This document shows, piece after piece, positions 16,012 through 24,984 of a stretch of 64,000 nucleotides of DNA. Under the pieces are notes generated by a model that was given only the letters and a program-made list of their open reading frames with translations, was not told the DNA's origin and did not search any database. Where the stretch lies: positions 620,001 to 684,000 of the forward strand of contig CBDAQZ010000003.1 in NCBI GenBank assembly GCA_965199335.1, given 5' to 3'. This stretch comes from CBDAQV01 sp965199335. GTDB taxonomy: Bacteria > Pseudomonadota > Alphaproteobacteria > CALMVH01. Position 1 is the stretch's first letter; every line of letters starts with the position of its first letter. Position numbers and translations under genes: made by a program.

Positions 16012-17688
16012 ATGGATACCTCCCGTCTAGAGGCCGTTCTGGCCGCTGCCAACGATGTGGCTTACGAATGGGATTTCGCAAGCGACAGCGTAACGTGGTT
16101 CGGGCCTGTCGAACGCATGTTCGATACGTCGGGAGCGGGCATGCCCCAGGATGGCAAATCCCTGGAACGGCTGATCCACCCCGAGGATGCCTCCCTGCGC
16201 AGCGACGCGCTGATGCATCACTATCATTCCGGCGACATCTACGAGAGCGAATTCCGCCTTGAGCGCAACGGCCTGTTCGGCTGGGTGCACGAGCGGGGAG
16301 GCGCCGAAATCGGCCCGGACGGAAAACCGGCCAAGCTGCTGGGCATCCTGCATTCGATCGACGAGCGCAAGCACCGCGAGGCGACACTGCGCCACATGGT
16401 GCTGTTCGACAGCCTGACCGGCCAGTTCAACCGCTCTCGCCTGCTGGACAGCGTCAACGAGCGTCTGCTGCAGACGCGGCGCTATCACAATCCCGCCTGC
16501 TATCTGGTGATCGGGCTCAATTCGTACTCGCCGGAAATCCAGAACGGCCATGCTGCGGCGGTCGAGGATGCGATCCTGATCGCGCTTAGCCATCACATCG
16601 AGGTTTCTCTGCGGGCCAGCGATATCATCGGACGTGTCGGCAAGCGCGAGTTCGGTATCCTGCTGCCCCATTGCCCGCCCGGCGATATCGCGATAGTGGC
16701 GCAGAAGCTGATGGAGAACTTCAGCGAGGGCGAAATCCACACGACCGAGGGCATTTTCCGCATTTCGCTTTCCGCTGGCGGCGTCACCCTGCCCGGCTGC
16801 GCCCTGACCGGCTACGACATCCTGAACGGCGCCGAACATGCCATGATCCAGGCGCGCGAGCTGGGAACTACCAACTTCCTCGAATTCTCATGGCCCGAGG
16901 AAGTCAGCCGCGAATATCACGAATCCCTGCCGGTCGGCGAACGCGTCCTGCGCGCGCTCAAGGAAAGCCGCGTTGAATTCGCTTTTCAGCCTGTCGTGAT
17001 GGCCAAGAACGGCCAGGTCGCGTTCTACGAGGCGCTGCTGCGCCTGTGGGACGAGGAACGCAACCTGATCCCCGCCAAGGATTTCATCCCTGCGGTGGAA
17101 CGACTGGGCTTCAGCCACGTCATCGACCGGCGCACGCTGGACCTTGCGATCGAGGAACTCAACCGCAGCCCCGACGTCATACTGGCGCTGAACATATCGG
17201 GCGTCACGGTTTCGGATTCCGCGTGGCTGCGCAAGCTGAACTCGCAATTGCGCGGGCGGCCAGACGTCGCAAGCCGCCTGATCATCGAAATCACCGAAAC
17301 GGTCGCCATGAAGGACATGGCGCAGTCCATCCGCTTCGTGAACCAGATCCGCGAGCTGGGCTGCCGGGTGGCGCTGGACGATTTCGGCGCGGGTTTCATC
17401 ACCTTCCGTCATCTGAAGACGCTGACCGTCGACATCGTCAAGATCGACGGCGCGCTGATCCAGAACCTGATGGAAAGCGCCGACAAGCAGGCCTTCGTGC
17501 GCACCCTGGTGGATCTGGCCCACGCCTTCCACCTGAAGATCGTCGCCGAATTCGTCGAAACCCTGGCCGAGGCGGAACACCTGCGCGGCGAAGGGGTAAA
17601 CTTCCTGCAGGGCTACTATTTCGGCAAGCCGAGCCTGGAACGGCCGTGGCTGGATAATCCCAAAGAGAGCGAAGCGGCAACGGGCTGA
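16012..17688 (+). CDS. PAS-GGDEF-EAL protein, probable c-di-GMP phosphodiesterase
   Basis: 558 residues: an N-terminal PAS domain (about 1-120), a GGDEF domain and an EAL domain (about 310-550). The GGDEF signature is GKREF (210-214), so the cyclase half is degenerate and may serve as a sensor. The EAL half keeps the key residues: EALLR with Glu340, N in ALNISG, E in EITET, DD in LDDFG, K in VKIDG and E in AEFVET, so phosphodiesterase activity is likely. It would lower c-di-GMP and influence motility; the flagellar genes fliI and fliJ are in the window. A CtrA-like box lies upstream. No membrane segment seen. Confidence 0.9.
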   Translation: MDTSRLEAVLAAANDVAYEWDFASDSVTWFGPVERMFDTSGAGMPQDGKSLERLIHPEDASLRSDALMHHYHSGDIYESEFRLERNGLFGWVHERGGAEIGPDGKPAKLLGILHSIDERKHREATLRHMVLFDSLTGQFNRSRLLDSVNERLLQTRRYHNPACYLVIGLNSYSPEIQNGHAAAVEDAILIALSHHIEVSLRASDIIGRVGKREFGILLPHCPPGDIAIVAQKLMENFSEGEIHTTEGIFRISLSAGGVTLPGCALTGYDILNGAEHAMIQARELGTTNFLEFSWPEEVSREYHESLPVGERVLRALKESRVEFAFQPVVMAKNGQVAFYEALLRLWDEERNLIPAKDFIPAVERLGFSHVIDRRTLDLAIEELNRSPDVILALNISGVTVSDSAWLRKLNSQLRGRPDVASRLIIEITETVAMKDMAQSIRFVNQIRELGCRVALDDFGAGFITFRHLKTLTVDIVKIDGALIQNLMESADKQAFVRTLVDLAHAFHLKIVAEFVETLAEAEHLRGEGVNFLQGYYFGKPSLERPWLDNPKESEAATG

Positions 17689-17765
17689 TCGGGGCCGGGC
17701 TTGTCTTGAGACCCGATTCTCCTTAATTTGATAGGGACATTGAGATAGCGACTGGACTTTAAGCT

Positions 17766-18425
17766 ATGGGCGACGATTCTATCATTGGCATTCTGTTCTT
17801 CGCAGCCATCGCCGTATTCCTGGCGCACCGGCTCTGGCAGGTGCTTGGCCGCCGCGATGGCGACGCCCCGCCCGCGATGCCGGACAAACTGCGCCCGCGC
17901 GAAGTCACGGCGCCCGTGGACCGTATGGTGCCCCCTGCGCAGAAACCCATCGTATTTCGTCCGGGCGATCCGATGTCGCTGGAAACGTCGCTGCGGCAGA
18001 TCAAGACCGCCGATCCATCTTTCGACGAACGCCAGTTCCTGGGCGGCGCAAAAGCGGCGTTCGAAATGATCGTGACAGCCTTCGCCCGCGGCGAACGCGA
18101 GACGTTGCGCCCCCTGCTGGGCCAGGATGTCTTCCGATCGTTCGAGCAGGCGATCGAAAGCCGCGAGGCACAGGGCCAGACGCTGGAGATGACTGTCGCC
18201 CGCATCAGCAACAGCATCGATTCCGCGCGCATGGTCGGCGACCTCGCGCGGGTCACGGTGGCATTCCGTTCCGGCCAGACCAGCGTTTTGCGCGGCAGCG
18301 ACGGCACCGTACTGGAAGGCGACCCGCGCCAGGTCGACGATGTGATAGATATCTGGACCTTCGCCCGCGATACCAAATCGCGCGATCCCAACTGGACCCT
18401 GGTCGAAACCCGCCACCAGGCGTGA
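17766..18425 (+). CDS. Tim44-like (TimA-type) membrane adaptor protein
   Basis: 219 residues with a single N-terminal helix (IIGILFFAAIAVFLAHRLW) followed by a Pro/Arg linker and a Tim44-type domain: FLGGAKAAFEMIVTAFARGERETLRPLL then TVAFRS...DDVIDIWTFARD. Tim44-like proteins are common in alphaproteobacteria, where TimA is thought to be an ancestor of the mitochondrial import adaptor. The smr gene starts one base after the stop. In many relatives a lytic transglycosylase gene (mltA) lies between the two; it is absent here. Confidence 0.88.
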   Translation: MGDDSIIGILFFAAIAVFLAHRLWQVLGRRDGDAPPAMPDKLRPREVTAPVDRMVPPAQKPIVFRPGDPMSLETSLRQIKTADPSFDERQFLGGAKAAFEMIVTAFARGERETLRPLLGQDVFRSFEQAIESREAQGQTLEMTVARISNSIDSARMVGDLARVTVAFRSGQTSVLRGSDGTVLEGDPRQVDDVIDIWTFARDTKSRDPNWTLVETRHQA

Positions 18426-18426
18426 C

Positions 18427-18957
18427 ATGCGCCGGGCAGTAAAACCGGAGGAGCGCAGCCTCTGGCACGAGGCGATGCGCGGCGTGCGCCGTTTCGTCGC
18501 CGCCAAACCGGAAGAGGCAATCGAAACCTCGCTCGGGCCGGTAGCGGCAAAACCATCCGGTCCCGTTTCAAAAACACGCAGTCCACCACTGGCACCGGTA
18601 CGATCGGTGGCGCTCCCGAGATTCCTCGACACCGAGACCTGCAGGCGCCTGAAACATCGTACGGGAAAGATCGAGGCCCGGCTGGATCTGCACGGTCTGA
18701 CGGAAACGGCAGCCCATGCCGCGCTGGCCGGCTTCATCGAAGACTGCGCGGCCGCCAACCGGCATGTCGTGCTGATCATCACCGGCAAGGGCAGGCTGGG
18801 TCGTGGCATATTGCGCCGCAACCTGCCGCTATGGCTTGAAGCGCCGGGATTGCGTCCACATGTCGCCGCGATCCAGCCGGCATTCGATCATGACGGCGGC
18901 GACGGCGCGCTGTATGTACAGATGCGGCGAAAGTCGAAACTTTTACGCGGTTATTAA
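18427..18957 (+). CDS. Smr-domain protein
   Basis: 176 residues; the C-terminal half is a Smr domain (LDLHGLTETAAHAAL, then LIITGKGRLGRG), which in MutS2 and relatives nicks DNA or RNA. The LDLHG and TGKG motifs are both intact. The N-terminal half is basic and Pro-rich and likely unstructured. The gene starts immediately after the Tim44-like gene. Substrate unknown. Confidence 0.9.
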   Translation: MRRAVKPEERSLWHEAMRGVRRFVAAKPEEAIETSLGPVAAKPSGPVSKTRSPPLAPVRSVALPRFLDTETCRRLKHRTGKIEARLDLHGLTETAAHAALAGFIEDCAAANRHVVLIITGKGRLGRGILRRNLPLWLEAPGLRPHVAAIQPAFDHDGGDGALYVQMRRKSKLLRGY

Positions 18958-18961
18958 CCAT
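18943..18961 (+). promoter_or_regulatory. CtrA-box-like sequence before the kinase gene
   Basis: TTAC, seven bases, then TTAACCAT, matching the CtrA consensus TTAA-N7-TTAACCAT with one mismatch. It overlaps the smr stop and lies about 36 bases before the start of the hybrid kinase. Binding is inferred. Confidence 0.4.
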
Positions 18962-18996
18962 CGTCGTCCTAAACCTTGGGTAGCCAAGGGATAGGA

Positions 18997-20973
18997 ATGC
19001 CTTTTTTCGACCAGATATTTAATTCGTCGACCTTGTCGCCGCACGGGTTTTGCCTGTTGTGGCGGCCGGCGCTGCTATGGCTGCATGTCGTTTCCGATGC
19101 GCTGATCGGGCTGGCCTACTTTTCGATTCCCCTTGCCCTGACCTGGTTCGTGATCCACCGCCGCGACATGGCTTTCGGATGGATCTTCTGGCTGTTCGCC
19201 ATTTTCATCCTCGGCTGCGGCACCACGCATTTTCTTGCCATATGGACATTGTGGCACCCAGACTACGGGATCGAGGGTATCGTCAAGGCGATTACGGCGA
19301 TTGTCTCGGTGGTAACGGCCGCTCTGCTATGGCCCCTGCTGCCCAAGGCGCTGCAACTCCCTTCGCCCAGCATGCTCAAGGGCGTGAATCTTGAGCTTGA
19401 GCGACAGATCGACGAGCGCGAGCAGATGGTGGCGATCCTGCGCGAAAGCCAGGAGCGGTTCCGCGTCCTCTACAATCGCACCCCCGCCCCGCTGTCGTCG
19501 CAGGATATGCAGGGGCGAATCATAGATGTCAGCGATTACCTGCTGCAGATGCTGGGATATGAGCGATCCGAAATGGTCGGCAGGCCCGGCAGCAGCTTCA
19601 TGGCGCCCGCCTCGGCAGAACGCATGATGGCGGAGGTCTGGCCCAGGGTAATGGCGGACGGCGAAGTGCGCGATGCCGAGCTGCAATGCGTCGGCAAATC
19701 GGGACAGGTATTCGATACCCTGCTGTCCTGCCGCATCGAGCGCCGCAGCGATGGGTCGTTCGACCGCGTCTATTCGGTTCTGGTCGACGTCACGGCACGC
19801 AAGCAGGCGGAGGCGTCGCTGGCGCACGAGATAGACGAGCGGCAGCGCATGAAGGAAATGCTGCACCAGTCGCAAAAGATGGAAGCGGTCGGGCAGCTGA
19901 CCGGAGGCATCGCACACGACTTCAACAATCTCCTGACTGCGATCAACGGCAATCTGGATCTGCTGGCACTGCGTACCAGGGACAACGATCAGGCAAGCCG
20001 TCTGATCGAATCCGCCGAGCGCGCTGTGCAGCGTGGCGCCAACCTTACCAAGCAGCTGCTGTCCTTCTCCCGCCGTCAGGTGCTGCGGCCGGAAGTGTTC
20101 ACGCTGCAGAAGCGCTTCGAGGCCATGCAGACGCTGCTTAGCGGCTCACTGCGCAGCGACATACAATTCGATACGCATTTTGCCGACGATCTGTGGCCCA
20201 TCTGCGTCGACCCGGGCGAGTTCGATCTGGCGGTGATCAATGTTTGCGTCAATGCGCGCGACGCCATGACGAATGGCGGCATTCTTCAGGTACGCAGCGA
20301 CAATATTTCGCTGGTCAACGGCGCAAAGCAGGACATCGCGGGCGACTTCGTCCGGCTTGCCATCACCGATACCGGTACGGGCATTCCGGCGGACATCCTG
20401 TCCCGCGTCTTCGAACCGTTCTTTACTACCAAGGAAATGGGCAAGGGTACGGGTCTGGGCCTAAGCCAGGTCTACGGCTTCGCTCGTCAGTCGGGCGGCC
20501 TGACCACGATCGAAAGCGAAATCGGCAAAGGCACGACCGTCACGTTCTATCTGCCGCGCGCGACGCAGGCAGCCGCCAACACGACCGCGGTGCAGCGCTC
20601 GATGCCGACCGACGCGGCGCTATCGGGCTGCCTGCTGCTGGTCGAGGACGACGACGACGTGGCGATCGCGACCGAGGAGTTGATCCGCGACATCGGGTTC
20701 GAGGTCTATCGCGCCTGCGCGCCGCAGGAAGCGCTCGACATGCTGCAGGCGCACGGCGCGCATTACGACATCATCTTTTCCGACATCGTCATGCCCGGCG
20801 GGATGAGCGGTCTCGACCTCGCTCGCAGGGTGCAGAGCCAATACCCGTCGCTGCCGATCGTCCTGACCACCGGTCACAGCCAGGCGGCCGCTACGGCCGG
20901 GACGGAATTCTTCATCCTGCCCAAGCCCTATAGTCGCGATCAGCTGGTGGCGATCTTCTCGAACACGCTATAG
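18997..20973 (+). CDS. Ethylene-receptor-like hybrid histidine kinase
   Basis: 658 residues. Start chosen at ATG 18997 because AGGGATAGGA precedes it. The N-terminal three-helix domain (about 28-120) carries Asp34, Tyr41, Ile44, Pro45, Cys74 and His78 in SDALIGLAYFSIP and GCGTTHF. These equal Asp25, Tyr32, Ile35, Pro36, Cys65 and His69 of plant ETR1 at one constant offset of nine, so the copper/ethylene site looks complete. Then a PAS domain (about 148-265), the kinase with His307 in AHDFNN and an ATPase with DTGTGIP and GTGLGLS, and a receiver with Asp596 in FSDIVMP. The ligand is inferred; bacterial homologues are known in cyanobacteria. Confidence 0.9.
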   Translation: MPFFDQIFNSSTLSPHGFCLLWRPALLWLHVVSDALIGLAYFSIPLALTWFVIHRRDMAFGWIFWLFAIFILGCGTTHFLAIWTLWHPDYGIEGIVKAITAIVSVVTAALLWPLLPKALQLPSPSMLKGVNLELERQIDEREQMVAILRESQERFRVLYNRTPAPLSSQDMQGRIIDVSDYLLQMLGYERSEMVGRPGSSFMAPASAERMMAEVWPRVMADGEVRDAELQCVGKSGQVFDTLLSCRIERRSDGSFDRVYSVLVDVTARKQAEASLAHEIDERQRMKEMLHQSQKMEAVGQLTGGIAHDFNNLLTAINGNLDLLALRTRDNDQASRLIESAERAVQRGANLTKQLLSFSRRQVLRPEVFTLQKRFEAMQTLLSGSLRSDIQFDTHFADDLWPICVDPGEFDLAVINVCVNARDAMTNGGILQVRSDNISLVNGAKQDIAGDFVRLAITDTGTGIPADILSRVFEPFFTTKEMGKGTGLGLSQVYGFARQSGGLTTIESEIGKGTTVTFYLPRATQAAANTTAVQRSMPTDAALSGCLLLVEDDDDVAIATEELIRDIGFEVYRACAPQEALDMLQAHGAHYDIIFSDIVMPGGMSGLDLARRVQSQYPSLPIVLTTGHSQAAATAGTEFFILPKPYSRDQLVAIFSNTL

Positions 20974-21732
20974 AGCCAGATCCAGGACGATGTCGCGCAG
21001 CAGGGTCATATCCTCGTCTCGCGACAGGCGATGCGCGCCATCCTTGACGAGGTGAACGCGCACATCTTCCGATTTCAGTGCCTCGGCCAGGCGCAGGCTG
21101 GTTTGCCACGGCACGTCGCGGTCGCGCATGCCGTGGATCAGGCGTACACTGCAGTCGATATCGACTGTCCCCTGCAACAGCGACAATGCGCGTCCCGACT
21201 CGATCAAGCCGAGGGTGATAATCTGCGGCGCGCCATAGTCCGACGGCACCTCGATGAACCCCGTTGTCTGCATCTGCCGCTTCTGCACCCCTTCCAGCCG
21301 GTCCCAGATCAGGTCGTGGGTGAAATCCGGCGCGGCGGCGATTCCGACCAGCGCCCGTATCCGCTGAGGCCGGGCAAGCGCGATGTGCAGCGCCAGCCAG
21401 CCGCCCATCGACGACCCGACGACAATCTGCGGCCCGGTGGTCGCCGCATCGAAGACGGCCAGCGCATCGGACAGCCAGCGCGTCAGCGTACCGTCCCGCA
21501 TCGTGCCGCTGGAAAGGCCATGCCCCGTATAATCCAGCCGGATGAAGGCGATGCCCTGCTGCTGTGCAAGCGTGGAAAGAAACTCTGCCTTCGAACCCGA
21601 CATGTCCGAGCCGAATCCGGGCATGAAGAAGATGCCGGGGCCGCGCCCGGCCGACGACCGGAACGCGATCCGTTCGCCCTCATGGTCGAGATAGGAAATA
21701 CCGGCGCGATCCTCTAGCATCGTGGAATTCAT
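20968..21732 (-). CDS. Alpha/beta hydrolase of the ABHD10-like kind
   Basis: 254 residues from ATG 21732. The nucleophile elbow GSSMGG holds Ser108, the oxyanion block is PGFGSDMSGSKA, and the C-terminal DGAHRLSR supplies the catalytic His. The oxyanion block is typical of ABHD10-like thioesterases and acyl-glucuronide esterases. Probably cytoplasmic. Converges on the kinase gene with overlapping stop codons (20968-20973), and is divergent from the glycosyltransferase at 21759. Substrate unknown. Confidence 0.85.
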   Translation of the reverse strand: MNSTMLEDRAGISYLDHEGERIAFRSSAGRGPGIFFMPGFGSDMSGSKAEFLSTLAQQQGIAFIRLDYTGHGLSSGTMRDGTLTRWLSDALAVFDAATTGPQIVVGSSMGGWLALHIALARPQRIRALVGIAAAPDFTHDLIWDRLEGVQKRQMQTTGFIEVPSDYGAPQIITLGLIESGRALSLLQGTVDIDCSVRLIHGMRDRDVPWQTSLRLAEALKSEDVRVHLVKDGAHRLSRDEDMTLLRDIVLDLAL

Positions 21733-21758
21733 ACGGACGAAATACCCAGTTGACGCAC

Positions 21759-22943
21759 ATGGCACAAGCTCACTCCTCTCCCTGGCGGACGGCAGGCAAA
21801 CCGCTGACGGTGATGCAGGTGCTGCCCGGCCTGGTATCGGGCGGCGCCGAACGTGGTGCGGTGGACGTCGCCATCGCGCTGGTGAAATCGGGCGGCAAGG
21901 CGATCATCGTCTCCGGCGGCGGCCCGATGGCGCACGAGCTGAAACGGGGCGGCGTGCTGCATATCGAGATGAACGTCGCCAGCAAGAACCCGCTGACCAT
22001 GCGGCACAACGGCGCGAAGCTGGCGCATCTGATCGAGGCGCACGGCGTCGACATCATCCACGCCCGCAGCCGCGCCCCTGCCTGGAGCGTCTACCGCGCC
22101 GCGCGGCTGACAGGCATACCCTTCGTCACGACCTTCCATGCCGCGTACAAGTTCAAGTCGAATTTGAAGAAGCGCTACAATTCCATCATGGCGCGCGGCG
22201 ACCGCGTCATCGCGATCTCGGAATTCATCGCCGGCCACATCCGTGAGAATTATCCGGAAGCCTCGTCTCGCATCGTGGTCATTCCGCGCGGGGTCGATAC
22301 CGATAAATTCAACCGCGCCAAGGTGGGCGAGGAACGGATGATCAAGCTGCTGCGGGCGTGGCGCGTGCCCGATCACCTGCCGGTGCTGCTCATGCCCTCC
22401 CGCCTCAGTCGGATCAAGGGGCATGGCGTCCTGATCGAGGCCCTGGCGCTGCACCGGCAGAGGGGCGCGGCGCAGGATGTCTATTGCGTCATCGTCGGCG
22501 CCACGGACTCGGACCGGGCCTATCGCCACGAGCTGGAGGCGATGATCGCGTCGAGCGGGCTGGAAGGGTTTGTCAGGATCGTCGACCATTGCGACGACAT
22601 GCCTGCCGCCTACGGGCTGGCGACGATCGTCGCCGCGCCGTCACAGGTACCCGAAGGCTTCGGCCGCGTTCCCGTCGAGGCGCAGGCCATGGGCAGGCCG
22701 GTGATCGCCAGCGCGCTGGGCGGGTTCCTGGAGACCATCGTGCCGGGCAGGACCGGGATGCTGGTGAAGGCGGACGATCCCGCCGCCTGGGCCGACGCCA
22801 TCGAGTCGATCCTATCGCGGCCGCCCGAGGAACGGGCGGAAGCGGACGCGCAGGCGGAGGCAGGTGTACGGGAGCGTTTCACCAAGCAGGCGATGTGCGA
22901 AGCGACGCTAAGACTTTATGCGGAAATCGTGGCGTCGTCCTGA
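21759..22943 (+). CDS. Family 4 glycosyltransferase
   Basis: 394 residues from ATG 21759 (an in-frame TTG lies three codons before). Two Rossmann-like halves: an N-terminal acceptor domain with GGAERGAVDVA, and a C-terminal donor domain with the EX7E motif in PEGFGRVPVEAQAMGRPVIAS. This is the GT4 fold that makes lipopolysaccharide core or capsule linkages from nucleotide sugars. Likely cytoplasmic face of the inner membrane. It stands alone; acceptor unknown. Confidence 0.88.
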   Translation: MAQAHSSPWRTAGKPLTVMQVLPGLVSGGAERGAVDVAIALVKSGGKAIIVSGGGPMAHELKRGGVLHIEMNVASKNPLTMRHNGAKLAHLIEAHGVDIIHARSRAPAWSVYRAARLTGIPFVTTFHAAYKFKSNLKKRYNSIMARGDRVIAISEFIAGHIRENYPEASSRIVVIPRGVDTDKFNRAKVGEERMIKLLRAWRVPDHLPVLLMPSRLSRIKGHGVLIEALALHRQRGAAQDVYCVIVGATDSDRAYRHELEAMIASSGLEGFVRIVDHCDDMPAAYGLATIVAAPSQVPEGFGRVPVEAQAMGRPVIASALGGFLETIVPGRTGMLVKADDPAAWADAIESILSRPPEERAEADAQAEAGVRERFTKQAMCEATLRLYAEIVASS

Positions 22944-23026
22944 ATATGGTTAATCTACGCTTCATATTTGTAATGGACATTGTGACCAAATTCTGTTAGT
23001 TTCTTGGTAACAATGAGGGCGAGTAA

Positions 23027-23449
23027 ATGGCAATTGTCACTGATATAACCCGCGCAGATGAAAAGCTTCACGAACTAGGTTATATCAGAATCGAAAAAGG
23101 GATAATTGCCCATGCGGCAAATGCCTATATGGTCAACCAAGGCGTCTTCGCTCCTCCTGTTGCCGTCCATGCCAGTTATGTGAGGGAAACATCATCGGGT
23201 GAAGTCATTGCCACCAGCATCATAAAACAGGATGGCGTACAAAGCCTGGTGACGCTGCCTCTCAACGGGCTGCAATTGAGGGACAATCATCCCGTTTATC
23301 CGAACCCGTCCAAGGTATCTTATGCCGACTTTGTCGCAGGCAGCCCTTTGATATCGGCACCCGTCATACCGGGAGCGCTTATAGAAGCTCAAACCATCAT
23401 CGGACCCCGTACCGGTTCCGCGGCTGCACTTCCTTCACAAAGTGTGTAA
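23027..23449 (+). CDS. Hypothetical protein
   Basis: 140 residues with GAGGGCGAG before the ATG. No signal peptide or membrane helix. Beta-rich middle (VAVHASYVRETSSGEVIATSI) and a tail rich in Pro and Gly. The base composition is more A/T-rich than its neighbours, and the 80 bases before it also are. Its stop abuts the stop of the convergent rlmH. No family recognised. Confidence 0.6.
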   Translation: MAIVTDITRADEKLHELGYIRIEKGIIAHAANAYMVNQGVFAPPVAVHASYVRETSSGEVIATSIIKQDGVQSLVTLPLNGLQLRDNHPVYPNPSKVSYADFVAGSPLISAPVIPGALIEAQTIIGPRTGSAAALPSQSV

Positions 23450-23923
23450 TTATTCTCTGTGATACGGATGCCCGGCGAGGATTTGCTGCGCCCGGTATAA
23501 TTGTTCAAGGATCATGACCCGCGCCAGCATATGCGGCCAGGTCATCTGCCCGAACGCCAGAACCAGTTTCGCCTCGGCGCGCAGGCTTTCGTCCAGCCCA
23601 TCCGCACCGCCGATAACAAACACCAGATTCTGAACCGCGTCATCCCGCTTCTTGCCGATCCATTCGGCAAGGGCCGGGCTGGACAGCGTCCTGCCGCGCT
23701 CGTCAAGCGCCACGATCGTGGCGGCGGCCGGTATGCGGCTGCGGATCGCCTCGGCCTCGCGCTGCTTCAGGATATCGGAGGGGAGCTGGCCTTTTACCTC
23801 GACCTCGATCACGCGCAGGGGCCCAAGGCCGCCGGCGGTAAATCGTTTCAGATAGACATCGGCCAGATCGGACAAGGCCCCTGCCTTCATCCGGCCGACC
23901 GCGATCAGCGTCACTTGCGTCAA
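23450..23923 (-). CDS. rlmH: 23S rRNA pseudouridine-1915 N3-methyltransferase
   Basis: 157 residues from TTG 23923, whose codon overlaps the rsfS stop (TTGA, 23920-23923). The start LTQVTLIAVGRMKAG matches the RlmH N-terminus, VIGGADG is the SPOUT knot and the end LYRAQQILAGHPYHRE is the family's conserved C-terminus. Methylates pseudouridine 1915 of assembled 70S ribosomes. It ends the nadD-rsfS-rlmH run. A longer frame reaches upstream but is not family-like. Confidence 0.93.
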   Translation of the reverse strand: MTQVTLIAVGRMKAGALSDLADVYLKRFTAGGLGPLRVIEVEVKGQLPSDILKQREAEAIRSRIPAAATIVALDERGRTLSSPALAEWIGKKRDDAVQNLVFVIGGADGLDESLRAEAKLVLAFGQMTWPHMLARVMILEQLYRAQQILAGHPYHRE

Positions 23924-24324
23924 TGGCGGATTGTCGGGCTCGATTCGTCCAGATCGGCCAGCCACATCTTTTCCAGATTGTAGAAGGCGCGCACTTCCGG
24001 CCGGAACAGATGAACGATCACATCCGGAGAATCGACCACGACCCAGTTCGCTTCGGCCATGCCCTCGAGACGGACGCGAAAGCCCAGCTTGCCGATATGC
24101 TCGCGCAAATGGTCGGCCATTGCCGCCACCTGTCGGGTCGACCTGCCGGTGGCGATGATCATGAAATCGGCCAGGGCGCTGCGGCCTGCAAGCGGGATGG
24201 TCACGATCTCCTCCGCCTTGTCGTCTTCCAGCGACTGGATGACGCGGGCACGGACATCTTCTGCGGTGATTTCGGAAACGGGAATCGCGGCGGCCTTCTT
24301 GCGGCTGCGCGCTGGCGCTTTCAC
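23920..24324 (-). CDS. rsfS: Ribosomal silencing factor
   Basis: 134 residues from GTG 24324, which overlaps the nadD stop (GTGA, 24321-24324); a TTG at 24348 is an alternative with a purine-rich leader. Core of the RsfS fold: DKAEEIVTIPLAGRSALADFMIIATGRSTRQVAAM and the WVVVDSPDVIVHLF end. It binds uL14 and blocks subunit joining when nutrients are short. The middle gene of nadD-rsfS-rlmH. The N-terminal basic tail is longer than in E. coli. Confidence 0.9.
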   Translation of the reverse strand: MKAPARSRKKAAAIPVSEITAEDVRARVIQSLEDDKAEEIVTIPLAGRSALADFMIIATGRSTRQVAAMADHLREHIGKLGFRVRLEGMAEANWVVVDSPDVIVHLFRPEVRAFYNLEKMWLADLDESSPTIRH

Positions 24325-24956
24325 TTTGCTGACGGTCGGTATGGCCAAATCCCTTTTTCCCTCAATGCGGTCGACGAAATATCCTTCAAGGGATTGTGAA
24401 AGAAAGCCCATGCCGGCAATGGCGCGTAAGCCAAGTCCATCTGGTTCTTCTCCCGCCGCCGCGCATCTTCGAAATAGCGTGCGGCCAGACACCCCTGTAC
24501 TTTTGTAGAATAGGGCGGCCGGTCGAAAACGGCAACCGGCACGGTGCCGAATATTTCCCGCCAGCGTTTCCAGTGCCGGATCTGGATCATATTCTCGCCT
24601 CCCATCAGCCATACGAAGCGTGTGCGGGGGTAAAGCCGGTGCAGTTTCGCCAGCGTATCGGCGGTATAGACCGTACCCATCTGCGTCTCGATATCGGTCA
24701 CGACGATGCGCGGATGACGCACCAGGGTGCGGCAGGCCACTAGCCTATCGGCCAGTGGTGCCATGCCGCTGCGCGATTTCAGCGGGTTCTGCGGGCTGAC
24801 CAGCCACCACACCTGATCCAGTCCGAGCGCCCGCAGGGCAAAAAGGCTGTCATGAAGATGTCCCTCATGCGGCGGATTGAACGATCCGCCAAGCAATCCG
24901 ACCGTACGGCCGGCCCAGGCACGACCGCTGAGGGGATTGGGGAGCGAGGGGGTCAC
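24321..24956 (-). CDS. nadD: Nicotinate-nucleotide adenylyltransferase
   Basis: 211 residues from GTG 24956; makes deamido-NAD from nicotinate mononucleotide and ATP. Seen: the nucleotide motif GGSFNPPHEGHL near residue 24, and the C-terminal SSTALR that closes the ATP site. An upstream in-frame TTG would extend it into the atpF end but adds unconserved residues. Its stop overlaps the rsfS start. The gene follows atpF after 28 bases, so NAD synthesis may ride on the ATP synthase transcript. Confidence 0.93.
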   Translation of the reverse strand: MTPSLPNPLSGRAWAGRTVGLLGGSFNPPHEGHLHDSLFALRALGLDQVWWLVSPQNPLKSRSGMAPLADRLVACRTLVRHPRIVVTDIETQMGTVYTADTLAKLHRLYPRTRFVWLMGGENMIQIRHWKRWREIFGTVPVAVFDRPPYSTKVQGCLAARYFEDARRREKNQMDLAYAPLPAWAFFHNPLKDISSTALREKGIWPYRPSAK

Positions 24957-24984
24957 GTTTGCGGACCGGACCCGTGTACCGGGA

